Assembly: GCA_032622095.1 (NCBI GenBank)
Contig: CP136066.1
Location: 62,586,609 to 62,650,608 of the forward strand
DNA length: 64,000 nt
Source: Siphonodentalium dalli
Taxonomy: Eukaryota > Mollusca > Scaphopoda > Gadilida > Siphonodentaliidae
Reading direction: 5' to 3'
Part shown: positions 44,811-57,276 of the stretch, piece after piece
How the letters are laid out: each line of letters starts with the position of its first letter
Numbering within the stretch: position 1 is the first letter of the stretch
Program-made: the position numbers and the translations under genes
The notes under the pieces: model-generated
What the model saw: the letters and a program-made list of their open reading frames with translations, nothing else
The model's database searches: none
What the model was told of the DNA's origin: nothing

Positions 44811-47800
44811 ATTTCGGCCAATTTGGCCGGTTACTTCATGTGACTTTTTCATCTGACGTGTGTGTCGGATAATTGATCTGGAGGATTTATGTAAATGTTA
44901 GCCCAAACTACATTTCCAAGTAACGATGGTTTTGTTGTTTATTTTGAGGAATAATACCGCGTCAGATGAATTCAGCCCAAATATGTTAACAGTTGTCGTG
45001 TCAAACATTCGGCAGTAGGTTAGCGTTATTTAGTATTTGTGGATGTCCTTTAACATGGGGAAAATAGCCTACTGCGCTTGAACGAGCATGTGAATTTGTC
45101 GTTTTTAATGTACATCAACTTGATAATCAATAACAGAGGCATTCTCTGTCAAATAAGGTCGCTCTATTTACGGTATTAATTGCGGAACTTTCTAAAGTAA
45201 ACTACGCGTAAACGGATACATACGGTAAATTATAGAATGTGCCGGAATCGGCCTAATCGCCCCATGGCCAACTCGCCCAGTCGACGTGTGTCAATTCGGT
45301 ACCTACTATAACATGTACCCGAGTCCGATTCGGAATAAAAGATGTATACGGGTGTTATATAGCGTTTGGTCCGTTGTTTCTCAATGAATATTATTGAAAT
45401 TTGGTGTATATGTCCGGGCTGGGACATGGAATACAACAACGTTTGAATTGTTTTTAAATTTACAAATTTGTTGATTTTATTCAATTTTTTTTCGTTCTGA
45501 AAACACACTATAAAGTGTATATAATATAATAACGAACACGAGACATACATAATTTATAAACTGTTAACAAAAGATATCAAATTCAATACATGACAAAGAT
45601 GACTCAGTGGAGTTTATAAAGTGAACATAAAAACAATGAGGTAAGAATCTTTTTAAGGAATGCAACTTTATTTAATGATAATAAACACATAAATTAAAAT
45701 AACAAACATGAGACATACATGATTTATAAACTGTTAACAAAAGATATCAAACTCAATACATGACAAAGATGACTCAGTGAAGTTTATAAAGTGAACATAA
45801 AAATATTAAGGTAAGAATCTTTTTAAGCATTACTAAACCGTTTAGCACAGACCACAGTCCACTTCACTCATCCGATCATCACCAAACTTCATATTTATCT
45901 TGATATTGATCTATCAGATGAGAGCTATCAAATATTTTTTTAATTTCATAGGAAAAAATGGTCGCCAGCGGCCATATTGCATTTACGTTATATTTTATCG
46001 CGTCATGTCGATATCTAGTATTACTTAGAAATTTCACCTTTCCAGATTCATAATTGCTCCATTGACTGTAACAGATGAAATTATTCCCCTCTTCGGATAG
46101 AGTGTCACTGAAACTTTATTTTGTCAGACTGTCTGTATAATCACTGATTATATATGGCAATAATCTGTAATAAGATGTAGCACTATTTTATTTTATATTT
46201 ACATGCAGTGCTGTTTTTATACATCAATTCTAACCCCCCTAGATCATCATGTGATCGATCATACATCGCGCGAGGACCTGGTTGAATTAAGGGGGGTTTT
46301 ATGGATCACTTCTGTCCTCAAGCTAGATTATACTTATAACATTTGATGGCATGTTTCTAACGTGGAGGGTCAGATATGCTTGAGAAACCACCACTCTTTA
46401 ATTCACACCAAGTTCTCAGCTGTCATGTTCGGATATTAGAACCCATAGCCATGATATATGGTTTATTTTGTGTATACTAGTAATATAGTTATTTTCAGTA
46501 CCTTTATATACCAGTACTGTGTATAACAATGCATATAAATTAATCCATGTATACATGTATATTGATTCAACGGATTCAGTGGTTTTGTCCATCAGTCTAT
46601 CAAATTTGCGGGGAAAACATGGCCACAAGCAGTACACCCTGCTAAATTTCGAATTTGAATCAATTGGCGCACCCTGCAGCCAGCTTTTATTGGAGAACTT
46701 TTTCTTATGTGGATATTTTGGGTCACCGCTAGATGTGAGCCATATTTTGTTCTCAAACTGTCCTTGTGAAGACATCACTGCCAGCGGTGATCTTCAATTT
46801 TACTATTGTTATGGCTAAATAATTTGGTTGATCCTACAGACGACAACCTTGTCCGATCGTCATCAGATTCCACAATTATCTTCTGGATAACCAGGGTGAG
46901 AGTAATCTAATTTTCCCGAATTTCGTTAAAAAACATTACCACAGGCAGCAATTTGGTATCTTACTCTTTGATCCTCTTTTGCATGACTGAATTGTTTAGC
47001 AACTGTACAGACATATCCCTCATCTGGTTTTTATATACATATATATCTCTTCATGCGGATAGCCAGTATTACGTAGGTACTTCAACTTTCTGCATTCCTG
47101 TCATCATTTGAAATATAAAAATTTACCTGATACATGCACCCTTCAAAATTTGTTTCGTCGTATCTATTTTAATGACCCGTATGGTAATATTGATACAGAT
47201 ATATTTGTCAAACATTTCTTTGTACAATATACAGGTATTTAGTTTGTAACTAAATCTAGAAATATATAATAGTAGCTCGTGGACCCCACTTCGTCCGGGA
47301 TGTTCCCCTCTGATTTTCGGAGAAATGCGCGATTTAACCTTGAATTGACTATTTTAAAGGTGAAGGTCATGTCGGGGTCACGATTTGACCCGTCCAAAAC
47401 ACTCCCGGGACAAAATTCACGACAAAAGTACCCGTCGAAATCCGCCCGGCTTTATACCCGATTTGACCTTGAATTGACAATTTTGAATGTCAAGATCAGG
47501 TCAGGGTCATGATTTGACCCACCCGAAACACTCCTGGGACAAAAGTAACAGTAGGTATCAAATTTCGTTGAAATACTTCCGTTTTACCAGATTTGACCTT
47601 GAATTGATCTTTTTGAATGTCAAAGTCAGGTCGGGATCAAGATTTGACCCGTCCAAAATACTCCCTGGAAATAATTTCCCCTAGGTATCAAATTTCGTCA
47701 AATCTGTCCGGCAGTTTTCCCGGCCATAGCTAACAGACAAACAGACAGACAAATGTCCAAAATATATATTAAACTAGCTGATGTACTCGACTTCGTTCGG

Positions 47801-48236
47801 GCTAGTTAGGGATTTTTTTTGTGATCGCCTCCATCTGGACAGTACCCAGTATATACAGCGTCTGGCCAAACTATTGTTCAATTGGTCCAGAAACATGCCT
47901 ATATCAGCACGTTCGAGAACATGGTCCCACGTGAAATTGGACCCGTCCATATTGCTCCCGGGATCGATGTATTCCTACACACAAATTTTTAGTCGGATCG
48001 GTCAAGGTCCAGAAACATGCCTATGAGCGAGGTCAAGTTGACACGTTAAATACCAAATTCGAGCAGTGTTAGAGTCTATAACACATACACACATGCATTC
48101 ACGCATACACACATACATACATACATACATACAGACAGGTGTTTCAAAATGTATAATCGATAGCTACAACAATTCTATGGTAGATAGTTCACGGCCGACC
48201 TGATGCATGCATCTTAGTTTTCTTGTACCACAATGT
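44811..48236 (-). repeat. Inverted-duplication arm 2 (3.4 kb)
   Basis: Reverse complement of 5823-9098. The left end atttcggccaatttggccg and right end cttagttttcttgt mark the limits of similarity. It retains about 215 bp (47665-47890, with cggccatagctaacagacaa) that arm 1 lacks. The 120-codon frame of arm 1 has its partner here on the minus strand at 46416-46778. Confidence 0.9.
48081..48135. repeat. CATA/CACA microsatellite within arm 2
   Basis: cacatacatacatacataca tract; the arm 1 counterpart (5922-5955) is shorter and interrupted. Confidence 0.9.
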
Positions 48237-49089
48237 TGGTGTTTTCGCGTTTGTTATAACATATGATTGACTGTTGATATGTTGTATTGTAACTGGAGAG
48301 CTTCATTGTATCTGCCGGTCATGGCTTATAGCTTACCCGTTTTATCGTCGATAAGATAATGACCAGCCACCTACTCTATGGGTGGTGCCTGCCTCGTGGA
48401 GAGATTACTCAGTTACTGTTGGTGCTGCCGGAGCCCATTAGCCCGAAAAACATGACATGGTCTCAAAATTGTCGCCAATGGCCCAAAAACAGTTCAATGT
48501 AATCTCAATGACCACCATCCATCACGCATCAAGACCCATCGAAAGTCGAAGTACCAGAATGAACCAATGAACAATGTCTTTCCCTTGCACGCATGTACTA
48601 CTGCAACAGTGTGCACGGTGTTCGGAATTACCAGCTACTTCAAATATGCACCAGATACTTAGTTATGCAAAATACCTAAGATATAACATTTGATTGAGCA
48701 GCTATATTTCTCGTGTACTTTGTATTTGTACATGTATATTCCTCCGTTATATCGTCTGCACAACGTCTCCGTACGACAGGCAATGAAGATATTATCACGA
48801 CAAGATCATAGAAGTGGTATGTGCTGTAGCAAGAGGGTGTTGCTGGTCAGAGGCGGACTGGGCCAAAAAGCCCCCCCGTGAAATGAATATAATACCGGCC
48901 CATCTGCGAAAAAATGAAGTGCTCATTATTTGGTCTATACGCCCATTCTCTGGTGACCAATTAGGTCGAGCGTACTAGGAGTGGGATTACTTACCCTGCG
49001 TACAGTGAATGTACGCACTGCTAACCGGCACTCGCGATTCATAAGCACATTATAACCGGTATTCAGGATTCATCAATGTCAGCACTGCT
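48237..49089. other. Unassigned
   Basis: No recognised gene or repeat family. Short frames (for example 48690-48881) lack support. Confidence 0.3.
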
Positions 49090-49300
49090 AACTGAGGAGT
49101 GTAGGGAGATGCATGTAACAGACTGACTGCTTGTATAACTGAGGAGTGTAGTGCGATACATGTGACAGGCTGACCACTGGTCTAACTGAGGAGTGTAGGG
49201 CGATACATGTAACAGGCTGACCACTTGTATAACTTAGTAGTGTATAGCGATACATGTAATAGGCTGACCGCTTGTATAACTGAGTAGTGTAACATTCATG
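49090..49300. repeat. 47-bp minisatellite, ~4.5 copies
   Basis: aactgag(g/t)agtgta begins at 49090, 49137, 49184, 49231 and 49278. Confidence 0.93.
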
Positions 49301-49312
49301 TTATTTTCTCTT

Positions 49313-49386
49313 TCTATCTCCGGGTAAAGAACGGTTACTAGTTACACGTTCTATCTCCGGGTAAAGAACGGTTACTAGTTACACGT
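49313..49386. repeat. 37-bp perfect tandem duplication
   Basis: tctatctccgggtaaagaac followed by ggttactagttacacgt occurs at 49313 and 49350 without a difference. Confidence 0.97.
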
Positions 49387-49612
49387 GTGTTGCTGGTTGT
49401 GCAACGGTACGCAAGAAAGGGTTATACAATAAAACGCTGACGCAAATAATTATAAAAGAGATTAAATAACCTGGCTTGTTCCAAACGGACATAACCGTGC
49501 GACGTTCAATTAACGAAGTAGCTGCACGCACGAATCGTTTCCGGTTCTGCAAAATAAATGGAGTTTGCCTTCCAGAGCGCCTGCGTAAACATGTCACGAC
49601 TTCCGCTATCAT
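49379..49612 (-). CDS. Candidate 77-codon frame with membrane segment
   Basis: On the minus strand a frame starts MIAEVVTCLRRRSG, passes an internal Met (MSVWNKPG) and then a hydrophobic run YLISFIIICVSVLLYNPFL before RTVAQPATHV and a stop. A short basic or polar lead followed by one membrane helix is the layout of a type II membrane protein N-terminus, and the gtaact at the stop could be a splice donor, making this a first exon. No homology is recognised and the 3' end overlaps the 37-bp tandem repeat, so this is weak. Confidence 0.2.
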   Translation of the reverse strand: MIAEVVTCLRRRSGRQTPFILQNRKRFVRAATSLIERRTVMSVWNKPGYLISFIIICVSVLLYNPFLRTVAQPATHV

Positions 49613-49795
49613 CGCTTACGTAATTGTTCAGAGCCCTTTGTTGACTGACTGAGTCGAACAAAAAGGAATTGATCCCGCTGCGCCCGAGTGATCACGGTCT
49701 TCTAACAGAGCATTACCATTTTTGCAGTTTAACCCTTTGGTTTAATAATAATTTATTCCATTCAAACCACATCATGTAAAATACAATAGCATATA
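49613..49795. other. Unassigned, possible LINE tail
   Basis: aataatttattccattcaaa (49747) is the reverse of the LINE-tail style gaattgaataaaatat seen at 63300. No more can be said. Confidence 0.3.
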
Positions 49796-50300
49796 TAGAG
49801 GATATCCACACTTTTTCAGTGGATATGGGTTATATCTCATGAGTGATGACAAAACATTTAATTTCCACGAGTGGCTTTAGCCACGAGTGGAAATTCAAAT
49901 GTTTTGTCATCACGAATGAGATTTAACCCATATCCACTGAAAAAGTGTGGATATTCTGTTTATTATATACTTTAGTTACTTGCCTATGGCCCCCAATGAA
50001 TGTCAATACATCAGAAATTTCAAGCTGACACATTACGCCCAAATAAATAGTCCCATATTTAAAACACTCAAAAAGTATAGATATTGTATTTATTATATAC
50101 TTTCGTTACTTGCCGATGGCCCCCAATGAATGTCAGTACATGATGTGTGCAGGAAATCATTCGCTATGAAGTATAACCTGAATACACACATGAGGATCCA
50201 TACGGCGCAATAATACCAGTGAGATATCGATATCTCACTAGTGGGATATCACTTATATCTCACTGCTAAAACCTTATAATTCATGGGCAAGTATATAATA
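49796..50300. mobile_element. Composite foldback element, copy 2 (longer)
   Basis: Contains the same ~150-bp palindrome as 5518-5669 (49804-49955), then the tail. Here the tail start (tatatactttagttacttgc, then tggcccccaatgaatgtca) is present twice, at about 49961 and 50093, with about 85 bp of extra sequence between, and the end (ttcatgggcaagtatataa) is at 50280. This suggests the 5.5-kb copy is an internally deleted derivative. Confidence 0.85.
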
Positions 50301-51573
50301 AAATATTGTTCCTTGTGTAGGATGAGGAAGTGGATTGGTATGTAAGCATGTAAGGCTTATGGTTGCCGCCTCCACGAGTGACCATATCTCAATTTAACTC
50401 AGGTGTGCTTCTTAGAGGCAGGGAATTTATACGTTAATTTATCACATTGTGTGTAAATGTGGATTGAATGAGAACAATGAGAGCAATATATGTAATTGAT
50501 GCACTTAGTACTGTGATGTCGCTTGTTATATCATTCATGGCGACATCCATAGTTGATCCTTTCAGTTCAGACTCGAGAGTCAAATTTCTAACTGTTCCAG
50601 AAAAGGATTCGTTTCGTTGTTTCCGGTATATCGGACAATGGAATAGAAAATGTGACGCAGTTTAACCCGTTCTGTACCAGATGGATTTTCCCAGTCGGTT
50701 AAAAGTGTAAATCGGAATGGTCTATTATATTATTGATTTGTGAGGATGTTTCGGTTGGATCAGTTGGTTTAAATTGTCTACAACATCCGGAGGCAAGTGC
50801 TCTTTCTTGCTCCCATATTATGGATTGACTGAAGAGGGACACCAAAGCCCTCTTTTCGTTTTAGTGGCGATATAAGTCTATATAAGTCCGCATTAGAACC
50901 GAGAACAAGTTTTAATATTTCTGATACAATTTAGTATGCATTAAATAAAGTGTTATACTAAAGTTCTCGGTATGTAATACACATGTTTCTCTTTTGAACG
51001 GTGTAATATGAAATTATTAATTATATGCTTGTTCTTGATGTTCTTGGTAAGGAAGTCTAACTTCTAATATAGCTTTCCGCACATATTCATCAAAGGGAGG
51101 GGCTTACGTGCTATGAGTCAATGCGACAGCATAAACAGTTTAATTAGTTTTTCAGTGCTTTCGATATGTCCCACATCATACCTTCTGTATGTCTATTATA
51201 TGTCAAATATATAACTGCCACGCAAAATAAAAAAAACCGTGTTATACTCATTGATTGGTGTCCAACATTATACCACCAATATAAATTTCAATATAATCTG
51301 ACAAACAATTTGTTAGAAAATAGGCAAGCTAACACTGAAAGTACGCACTGATATACACATTATGGTTAAGAATTTTAAAAAAGCACAAATCGACCGGCTC
51401 ATTCGCCGATTGGTAAAAACATCTGCTAATAATTTTATTTGACTGACATATGTTGAAAAGTTCATGGCTACAACCATAACTCAGTAACCCAAATTCCAGA
51501 AGATCCATTTGCATCCCGGTGGATTGCAATTGTGCGATTACCACCTCACGTTTCTAACTGTTGAAAAATTCAG
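50301..51573. other. Unassigned
   Basis: A 65-codon plus frame at 50468-50665 starts MRTMRAIYVIDALSTVM and has a hydrophobic N-terminal part (VMSLVISFMA), but no family or gene context is recognised. No repeat was identified elsewhere in the stretch. Confidence 0.3.
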
Positions 51574-51577
51574 TTAA

Positions 51578-51760
51578 CCTTTCATTGCGGGATCTGTGTT
51601 GGTGCAGCATTAAATGTCCCGTATCAGTGCATTAGTTAATTATGCGAGACTCACATAAGGAGCCTCAAAAATATAAGAGAATGCACTGGCTTACACGGTC
51701 AAGGTAAATATTGTTACGCTAATGAATTCTCTTATATGTGCGAGGCTCCCTAAGGGAGTC
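51578..51760 (+). mobile_element. Hairpin MITE, family 2, 3'-truncated
   Basis: TTAA at 51574-51577 then CCTTTCATTGCGGGATCT and two decayed hairpins. The right end stops after ctccctaagggagtc near 51760 and no right TTAA is found. Confidence 0.75.
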
Positions 51761-52045
51761 ATCAAGGGAGATACACCCTGCATGGAGTGTTATGGCACCC
51801 ACGACATTCGTGAGATGAAGAATGGGAACTCGGAACCATTGGGGTGTTTTGAGCGAGTTAATCACGAAATATCAAACGTGAATATTCATATTTCAAATCA
51901 CGCTCCCAGATCATTAGATGTGATTTAAAAACCACACGGGAAGTGTAACGAACAGAACATAAAGAGTCACGCACGGCACGTTACGATGGAATGTTTTAAC
52001 AAACGACACCACTTGTGCGGGGTCCAATAATGAATATTTATATGT
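51761..52045. other. Unassigned
   Basis: Nothing recognised. Confidence 0.3.
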
Positions 52046-52049
52046 TTAA

Positions 52050-52431
52050 CCCTTTACCCAACAAACCGGCCAAATAAAGCTGCAACAGCCTAAATTATCT
52101 TGGGTCTGTCTCAATAAAACCATACAAATATGGATATCATTGGAACCGGCTCATTGACCACATTGTGATGGTTACAGTTATGCCCTGTGCCAATGCATTC
52201 TCTTATATATGCGAGTCGACCATAGGTCGCCTTGCATATATAAGAGAATGAATTGGCCTAAAAAAAATCTTTTTTAACACTTTTTACCAATTTTTCTACA
52301 TTCTTTGACAATTTTATCATTTTTAATATGTGTTAAGCCAATGCATTCTCTTATATATGCGAGGCGACCCATGGTCGACTCGCATATATAAGAGAATGCA
52401 TTGGCACAGGGCCGTTCTGTTTGGTAAAGGG
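52050..52431 (-). mobile_element. piggyBac-like hairpin MITE, family 1 copy H
   Basis: TTAA at 52046-52049 and 52432-52435. One ggccaaaacc repeat unit of the subterminal region is missing (accggccaaataaagc), and the right end is TTTGGTAAAGGG. Both hairpins are present. Confidence 0.92.
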
Positions 52432-52435
52432 TTAA

Positions 52436-53857
52436 GCAAACGTGATGTGACCTTGGAAACTATTTGTTCAAAGCACGTGAAGCCCGAATACCAATATTTC
52501 GTGTATTTACATCAACCTATCATATCTCCTTCCCATTTTCGAAGACAAATTTGGAAGTTCGAATGAACCATGTCCGTTTTGTAATATATGCGTGATGAGA
52601 TTGATGAACACCATGATAATCAGTTAGGCACCGCCGACAACGGCAGAACATCCTGATCTCCCGAAAACAAGCACATTATCTGTTTATAATATAACATGTT
52701 TCAGGTAGATAAGCTGCTTAGAATTACCTTTTGAGTCGATAATGTGCTGATAACATTTTAGTCACATTGTCGACTCACATTGAGTCGATTCTAAGCAAAT
52801 TATGTGGGACAATGACAACTCGCGACTGTTGACGTGTATGCTCTTTAACAGGTGTTTCACTGTGATCCGCGACATAAAACGAAATAATGGTTACGAGTGC
52901 ATTATCTGCTAATTTTAGAATCAAATAACCACCCAGTGTACCTATTTCACGTCATAGGTCGAGTACATGCGTACTTTCGCGAGGATATGTTGGGCATAAT
53001 GTTTCCCAGCCAACTCCCCTTTGTTCAATCATAAATATCCATATTGTAGTCAAACATGTAAACGTAAAAAATATGACAGTCATTGAACAGTAAACATGAA
53101 TATTCATATTTCTATTCTTCAAATACCATCTGATTTGCTTCGATCCGGCGCAGAGAGATTAACGAAGAGTGTGGTAATGAGATAACACAACACGGTCAAC
53201 GATAGAAAGTGTTCCCCAGCGAGCGCTTCAGAACCCAATCCTATTAATGTTTAATATAATATCACAACTATAACCAGGGACTCGACAGATAATTCTTGTT
53301 CTATTATCCCCTGAACAATCATCTTGTGAGTCTAAAGGGTGGATAATTACATAATATTTGCACAATAACGACCATAAACGGATATTTTATCTGACTCATC
53401 ATCTATGAACACGAACAATTAATGGGTTTGTGCAACACAATCACGAGGATCTGATCGGAACATCGATCCTGCGTTACATCATCCAGTTCATGCGTTGTTG
53501 ATGGAAACGGGATCTCGGTATTGTTCGTCGTGTCTAAACATTGATATATGGCAGTGAGTATAATAGTGCCATGGAAATACACCGTGTCGGGTTACTATAT
53601 CACCTAATCCTTGTTTTCTGGCCACAAGTGTAATGTCAGACTGTCTATTGTATCTCATCGACATATAATCTTGTACAAGCGACAGGGCACTCAATCAAAG
53701 GACAGTCGGCTACGATCGACCAGTTCCTCTATCGAGTTATATAAGGCTAGTGAAAACTCCCCGATAGGAATACAGACGTAGGCAGTTTGGGAGTTGAGAA
53801 GCACCTTATCGTTACCGAAGGCGTTCGCGGTGGGTAAATATGCAGCAATTATAAAAG
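52436..53857. other. Unassigned, with one imperfect palindrome
   Basis: Positions 52705-52800 hold inverted words (gcttagaattacc, gagtcgataatgtg against cacattgtcgactc, gattctaagc). A 68-codon minus frame at 53488-53694 is not recognised. No gene supported. Confidence 0.35.
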
Positions 53858-54416
53858 TATATAAGGTCTGGCAATTCCCAATTATAGCTACAATAGTTAT
53901 ATGTAGCTATTGTAGCTAAATTTGACTATCGTAAAACAAATATTTTACCAATTTGTATTGCATGCAAGCATTACCGCGAGCTGTTGCAACTAAGGGCGAG
54001 GGGTATTATCTTGTTACAACATTTCTAATGAAACCACTGCCGATGCCATTTCGGTTGTATCAGCTTGCGGAATATCAGAGAAGCATAGCCATGCACATGC
54101 ATCTGTTTAGAAATTGGTTATGCTATGTGATATGGGACTTAGATCCATCCATATATTATCTATGCTTTTATTTAGGTTCAGTTGTCAGGAAAATTAACAA
54201 TGTTGGAATATTTTGTTAATTATACATGAAAATGCCAAAAAATATGTATTCACTAAGAGTATAATCACATCACGTTCTTGTATATTTAAATGAATGTTTA
54301 TTGGATTGGGTTATCTCTCCTCAACCAGATCCATCCATCACCAATAGCCATATGTAGCTACAATAGCTACATATGGCTATTTTAGCTATATTTTGGAATT
54401 GCCAGACCTGTATATA
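53858..54416. mobile_element. 559-bp MITE with ~65-bp inverted ends
   Basis: Left end TATATAAGGTCTGGCAATTC and right end the complement of TATATACAGGTCTGGCAATT continue into inverted atagctacaatag and catatgtagcta words on both sides, themselves small palindromes. An 88-codon plus frame at 53953-54219 lies between the ends but resembles no transposase and is not called. Confidence 0.85.
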
Positions 54417-55040
54417 AAATATCACCATCAAGAAAAACATGGAGAAATAGATATGCCTTGTGCTTAGATTAATTATTGGTAGCTTTCCAATAACGACAGT
54501 TTGCCTCTTGAAACCATTGTTTAGTTGCCCGTTTTCTTTGCAGCATGTAGGAACACAGAATATAGGTCTATAGGGAGCAGATATAATGTTCCATCTACTC
54601 TGTATTAACGGTCTGATTGTGAATCAATAATAAAACTTGTGCTCCAATCCCATTTATTCTTCATATTTATGTTATACCATACCCGTTTTACATCTCTATA
54701 TTTAATTATTATTGGGAAATTCTATAAAATGTGTAATCATATCATTACAGGTGTCCCGTTGGTGTGAAAGTCGAAGATTATAGAGAACCAGTACATATAT
54801 CATGTAAGTACATTGTGTGATAAATAAAAATATACCTGCCAGTCACATGACACTGTGAATCCTGGGGCATTCGTTTATGTATGTCTTTTTAAATATCAAC
54901 AAAAATTCACACTGAGGTACCCACAAACTTCCCTGTAACAATTTCAAAACAAAATTGGATTTTCAAGGTTCAACATTCATTTTATTGTCCGGTATACCGG
55001 GCAGGGAAGTAGGAAATAACAGGCCGTTTCAGCTAGCATC
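54417..55040. other. Unassigned, possible LINE tail
   Basis: Positions 54630-54660 (acttgtgctccaatcccatt) and 54970-55030 (ttcattttattgtccggta, ggccgtttcagctagca) resemble retrotransposon tail text, the latter on the minus strand. No coding part was found. Confidence 0.35.
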
Positions 55041-55705
55041 CAATTGACATTTCAACTAACATTCAACTGACATTCAACTAACATTTCAACTATCATTCAA
55101 CTGTTATTCAACTAACACTTCAACTAAAATTCAACTGGCATTCAACTAACATTTCAACTAACATTCAACTAGCATTCAACTAACATTTCAACTAACATTC
55201 AACTGGCATCCAACTAACATTTCAACTAACATTTCAACTAGCATCCAACTAACATTTCAACTAACATTTCAACTAGCATCCAACTAACATTTCAACTAAC
55301 ATTTCAACTAGCATCCAACTAACATTTCAACTAACATTTCAACTAGCATCCAACTAACATTTCAACTAGCACCCAACTAACATTTCAACTAACATTCAAC
55401 TGGCATCCAACTAACATTTCAACTAACATTCAACTGTCATCCAACTAACATTTCAACTAACATTTCAACTGGCATCCAACTAACATTTCAACTAACATTT
55501 CAACTAGCATCCAACTAACATTTCAACTAACATTTCAACTAGCATCCAACTAACATTTCAACTAACATTCAACTGGCATCCAACTAACATTTCAACTAAC
55601 ATTTCAACTAGCATCCAACTAACATTTCAACTGGCATCCAACTAACATTCAACTGGCATCCAACTAACATATCAACTAACATTTCAACTAACATGTCAAC
55701 TAGAT
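55041..55705. repeat. 17-18-bp minisatellite, two interleaved unit types
   Basis: Units tttcaactaacat and (a)tccaactaacat or gcatccaactaac alternate for 665 bp, often in the order ttcaacta-acatttcaacta-gcatccaacta-acat. Higher-order periods of about 51-52 bp are visible in the middle (55240-55360). Confidence 0.95.
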
Positions 55706-56569
55706 GTCCTGATAACTGAATGGATCCCCCCAATCCGTGTTTTCCACTGGTTTGAAGATATTCCAACAAGTTTGATGTCACAGACATCAATACAATATGG
55801 GGGTGTTGAGTTGGAGAGTTCCAGCTGTGGCGGGCCAGTGGAGTCTGGTCCGCATCCCTTATATATAGGTTATCCTAACACATCGGATAGGCCTTCGCTG
55901 TCAACACAGCGAGATGAGTTCGCACCCCGCGGCTGGTCTATGAGTTTCACACAGCAATGGCTTGGCCGAGTTTATCGACGTGCAATTGTCGGATTGTACG
56001 CTGTTCAAACTTCACGCCAAGTTGTGACTCTCAAGCAAGGACGTGGTATAGCTTCGTACCAGGTCAGTAGTTTCGACTCTGTTTGGTCGATTCAAATTGG
56101 GGACATTGTAAACGCAAATACCGTGGGACTCAAGCGTGTTGATATTTATTATTTGAACGGCAAAATGCAATAACATTCTATTCACATAACGAGTGTTCAT
56201 TAAATAGTCATATGGTTCTCAGTTGGAACACAAGCTGCTTGATAATTTGCGTGGACAACGATTTCTGTTCTGAATTCCTTAACATCTTGCAGAAGTTTGA
56301 GTTTTGACTGCGTCATAATGGTGAACGTCATAATTGTGACACTGGGAGAGCTTGGCCTTCCTCGTGGTCTCTCATATTACATTATGATAACTCCTTGGGA
56401 AAGCTTGCTCAAATTGCATTACATGCGGTCGGCTGTATGTTTCGGCGGTAGGTTTGTCATTCAATTAGAGGATAATTATAGTGGTTTATCGACTAACAAG
56501 GCCTCTGACTGCAGAACGGTTAGCGTATGTCTGGACTGTTTGTAACGTCTTGATGATCGGTTGTGAACA
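55706..56569. other. Unassigned, with a dispersed repeat
   Basis: Positions 55893-56035 match the sequence next to the family 3 MITEs at 32.8 and 37.2 kb. The 133-codon plus frame at 55772-56173 is built largely from this repeat. An 82-codon frame at 56297-56545 is not recognised. Confidence 0.45.
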
Positions 56570-56571
56570 TA

Positions 56572-57005
56572 TGTGACCCGCCATATCAAATCCAGTCGTA
56601 AGTCGGGATTTTTTTACCCTGTGCCAATGCATTCTCTTATATATGCGAGTCGACCATAGGTCGCCTCGCATATATAAGAGAATGCATTGGCCTAACAATT
56701 TTTTATCATTTTTTAAAAATAAATCTTTCTTACATTTTTTAGGACATAAAATAAAAAACATCCATTACCATGCAGGGAGCCCCACACATATATAGAAGCA
56801 TACAGAAGAGTGTCGTCTGCTCATGTATGGGTAAAATTATTAAAGAATACAAGAAACAATTATTTAAATTGTAAAAAATTGTTAGGCCAATGCATTCTCT
56901 TATATATGCGAGGCGACCTATGGCCGACTCGCATATATAAGAGAATGCATTGGCACAGGGTAAAAAAATCCCGACTTACAACTGGATTTGATATGGCGGG
57001 TCACA
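56572..57005 (-). mobile_element. Hairpin MITE, family 3, with TA flanks
   Basis: TA at 56570-56571 and 57006-57007. The ends are TGTGACCCGCCATATCAAAT and ATTTGATATGGCGGGTCACA, both intact. Two hairpins. The spacer is in reverse orientation compared with the other three copies. Confidence 0.9.
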
Positions 57006-57016
57006 TATTTGGTTAA

Positions 57017-57272
57017 TGCTTATGACAGGAGCTTCCTAAAATTGTCGAAAACCAGGTGCCAATGCATTTTATTTGTATAAGCGAGTCTCCCATAGGGAGC
57101 CTCGCGTATATAAGAGAATTAATGCATTGGCCTACAAATATTGACCTTGACCTTATAAGCCATGCATTATCTGATATATGCTAGGCTCCCTGTGGGAGAC
57201 ACGAATTTATAAGATAATGCACTGGCACATTATATTCAATACTGCACCAGCGCAGCTCCCGTCTTGTAAAGG
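57017..57272 (-). mobile_element. Hairpin MITE, family 2
   Basis: TTAA at 57013-57016 and 57273-57276. Begins TGCTTATGACAGGAGCTTCC and ends GCGCAGCTCCCGTCTTGTAA. Two decayed hairpins. It starts 7 bp after the family 3 element, so two hairpin MITEs are directly adjacent. Confidence 0.85.
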
Positions 57273-57276
57273 TTAA

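Noticed and set aside
55772-56173. 133-codon frame with balanced composition
   Set aside because: Its middle third is the dispersed repeat also found non-coding at 32.8 and 37.2 kb.
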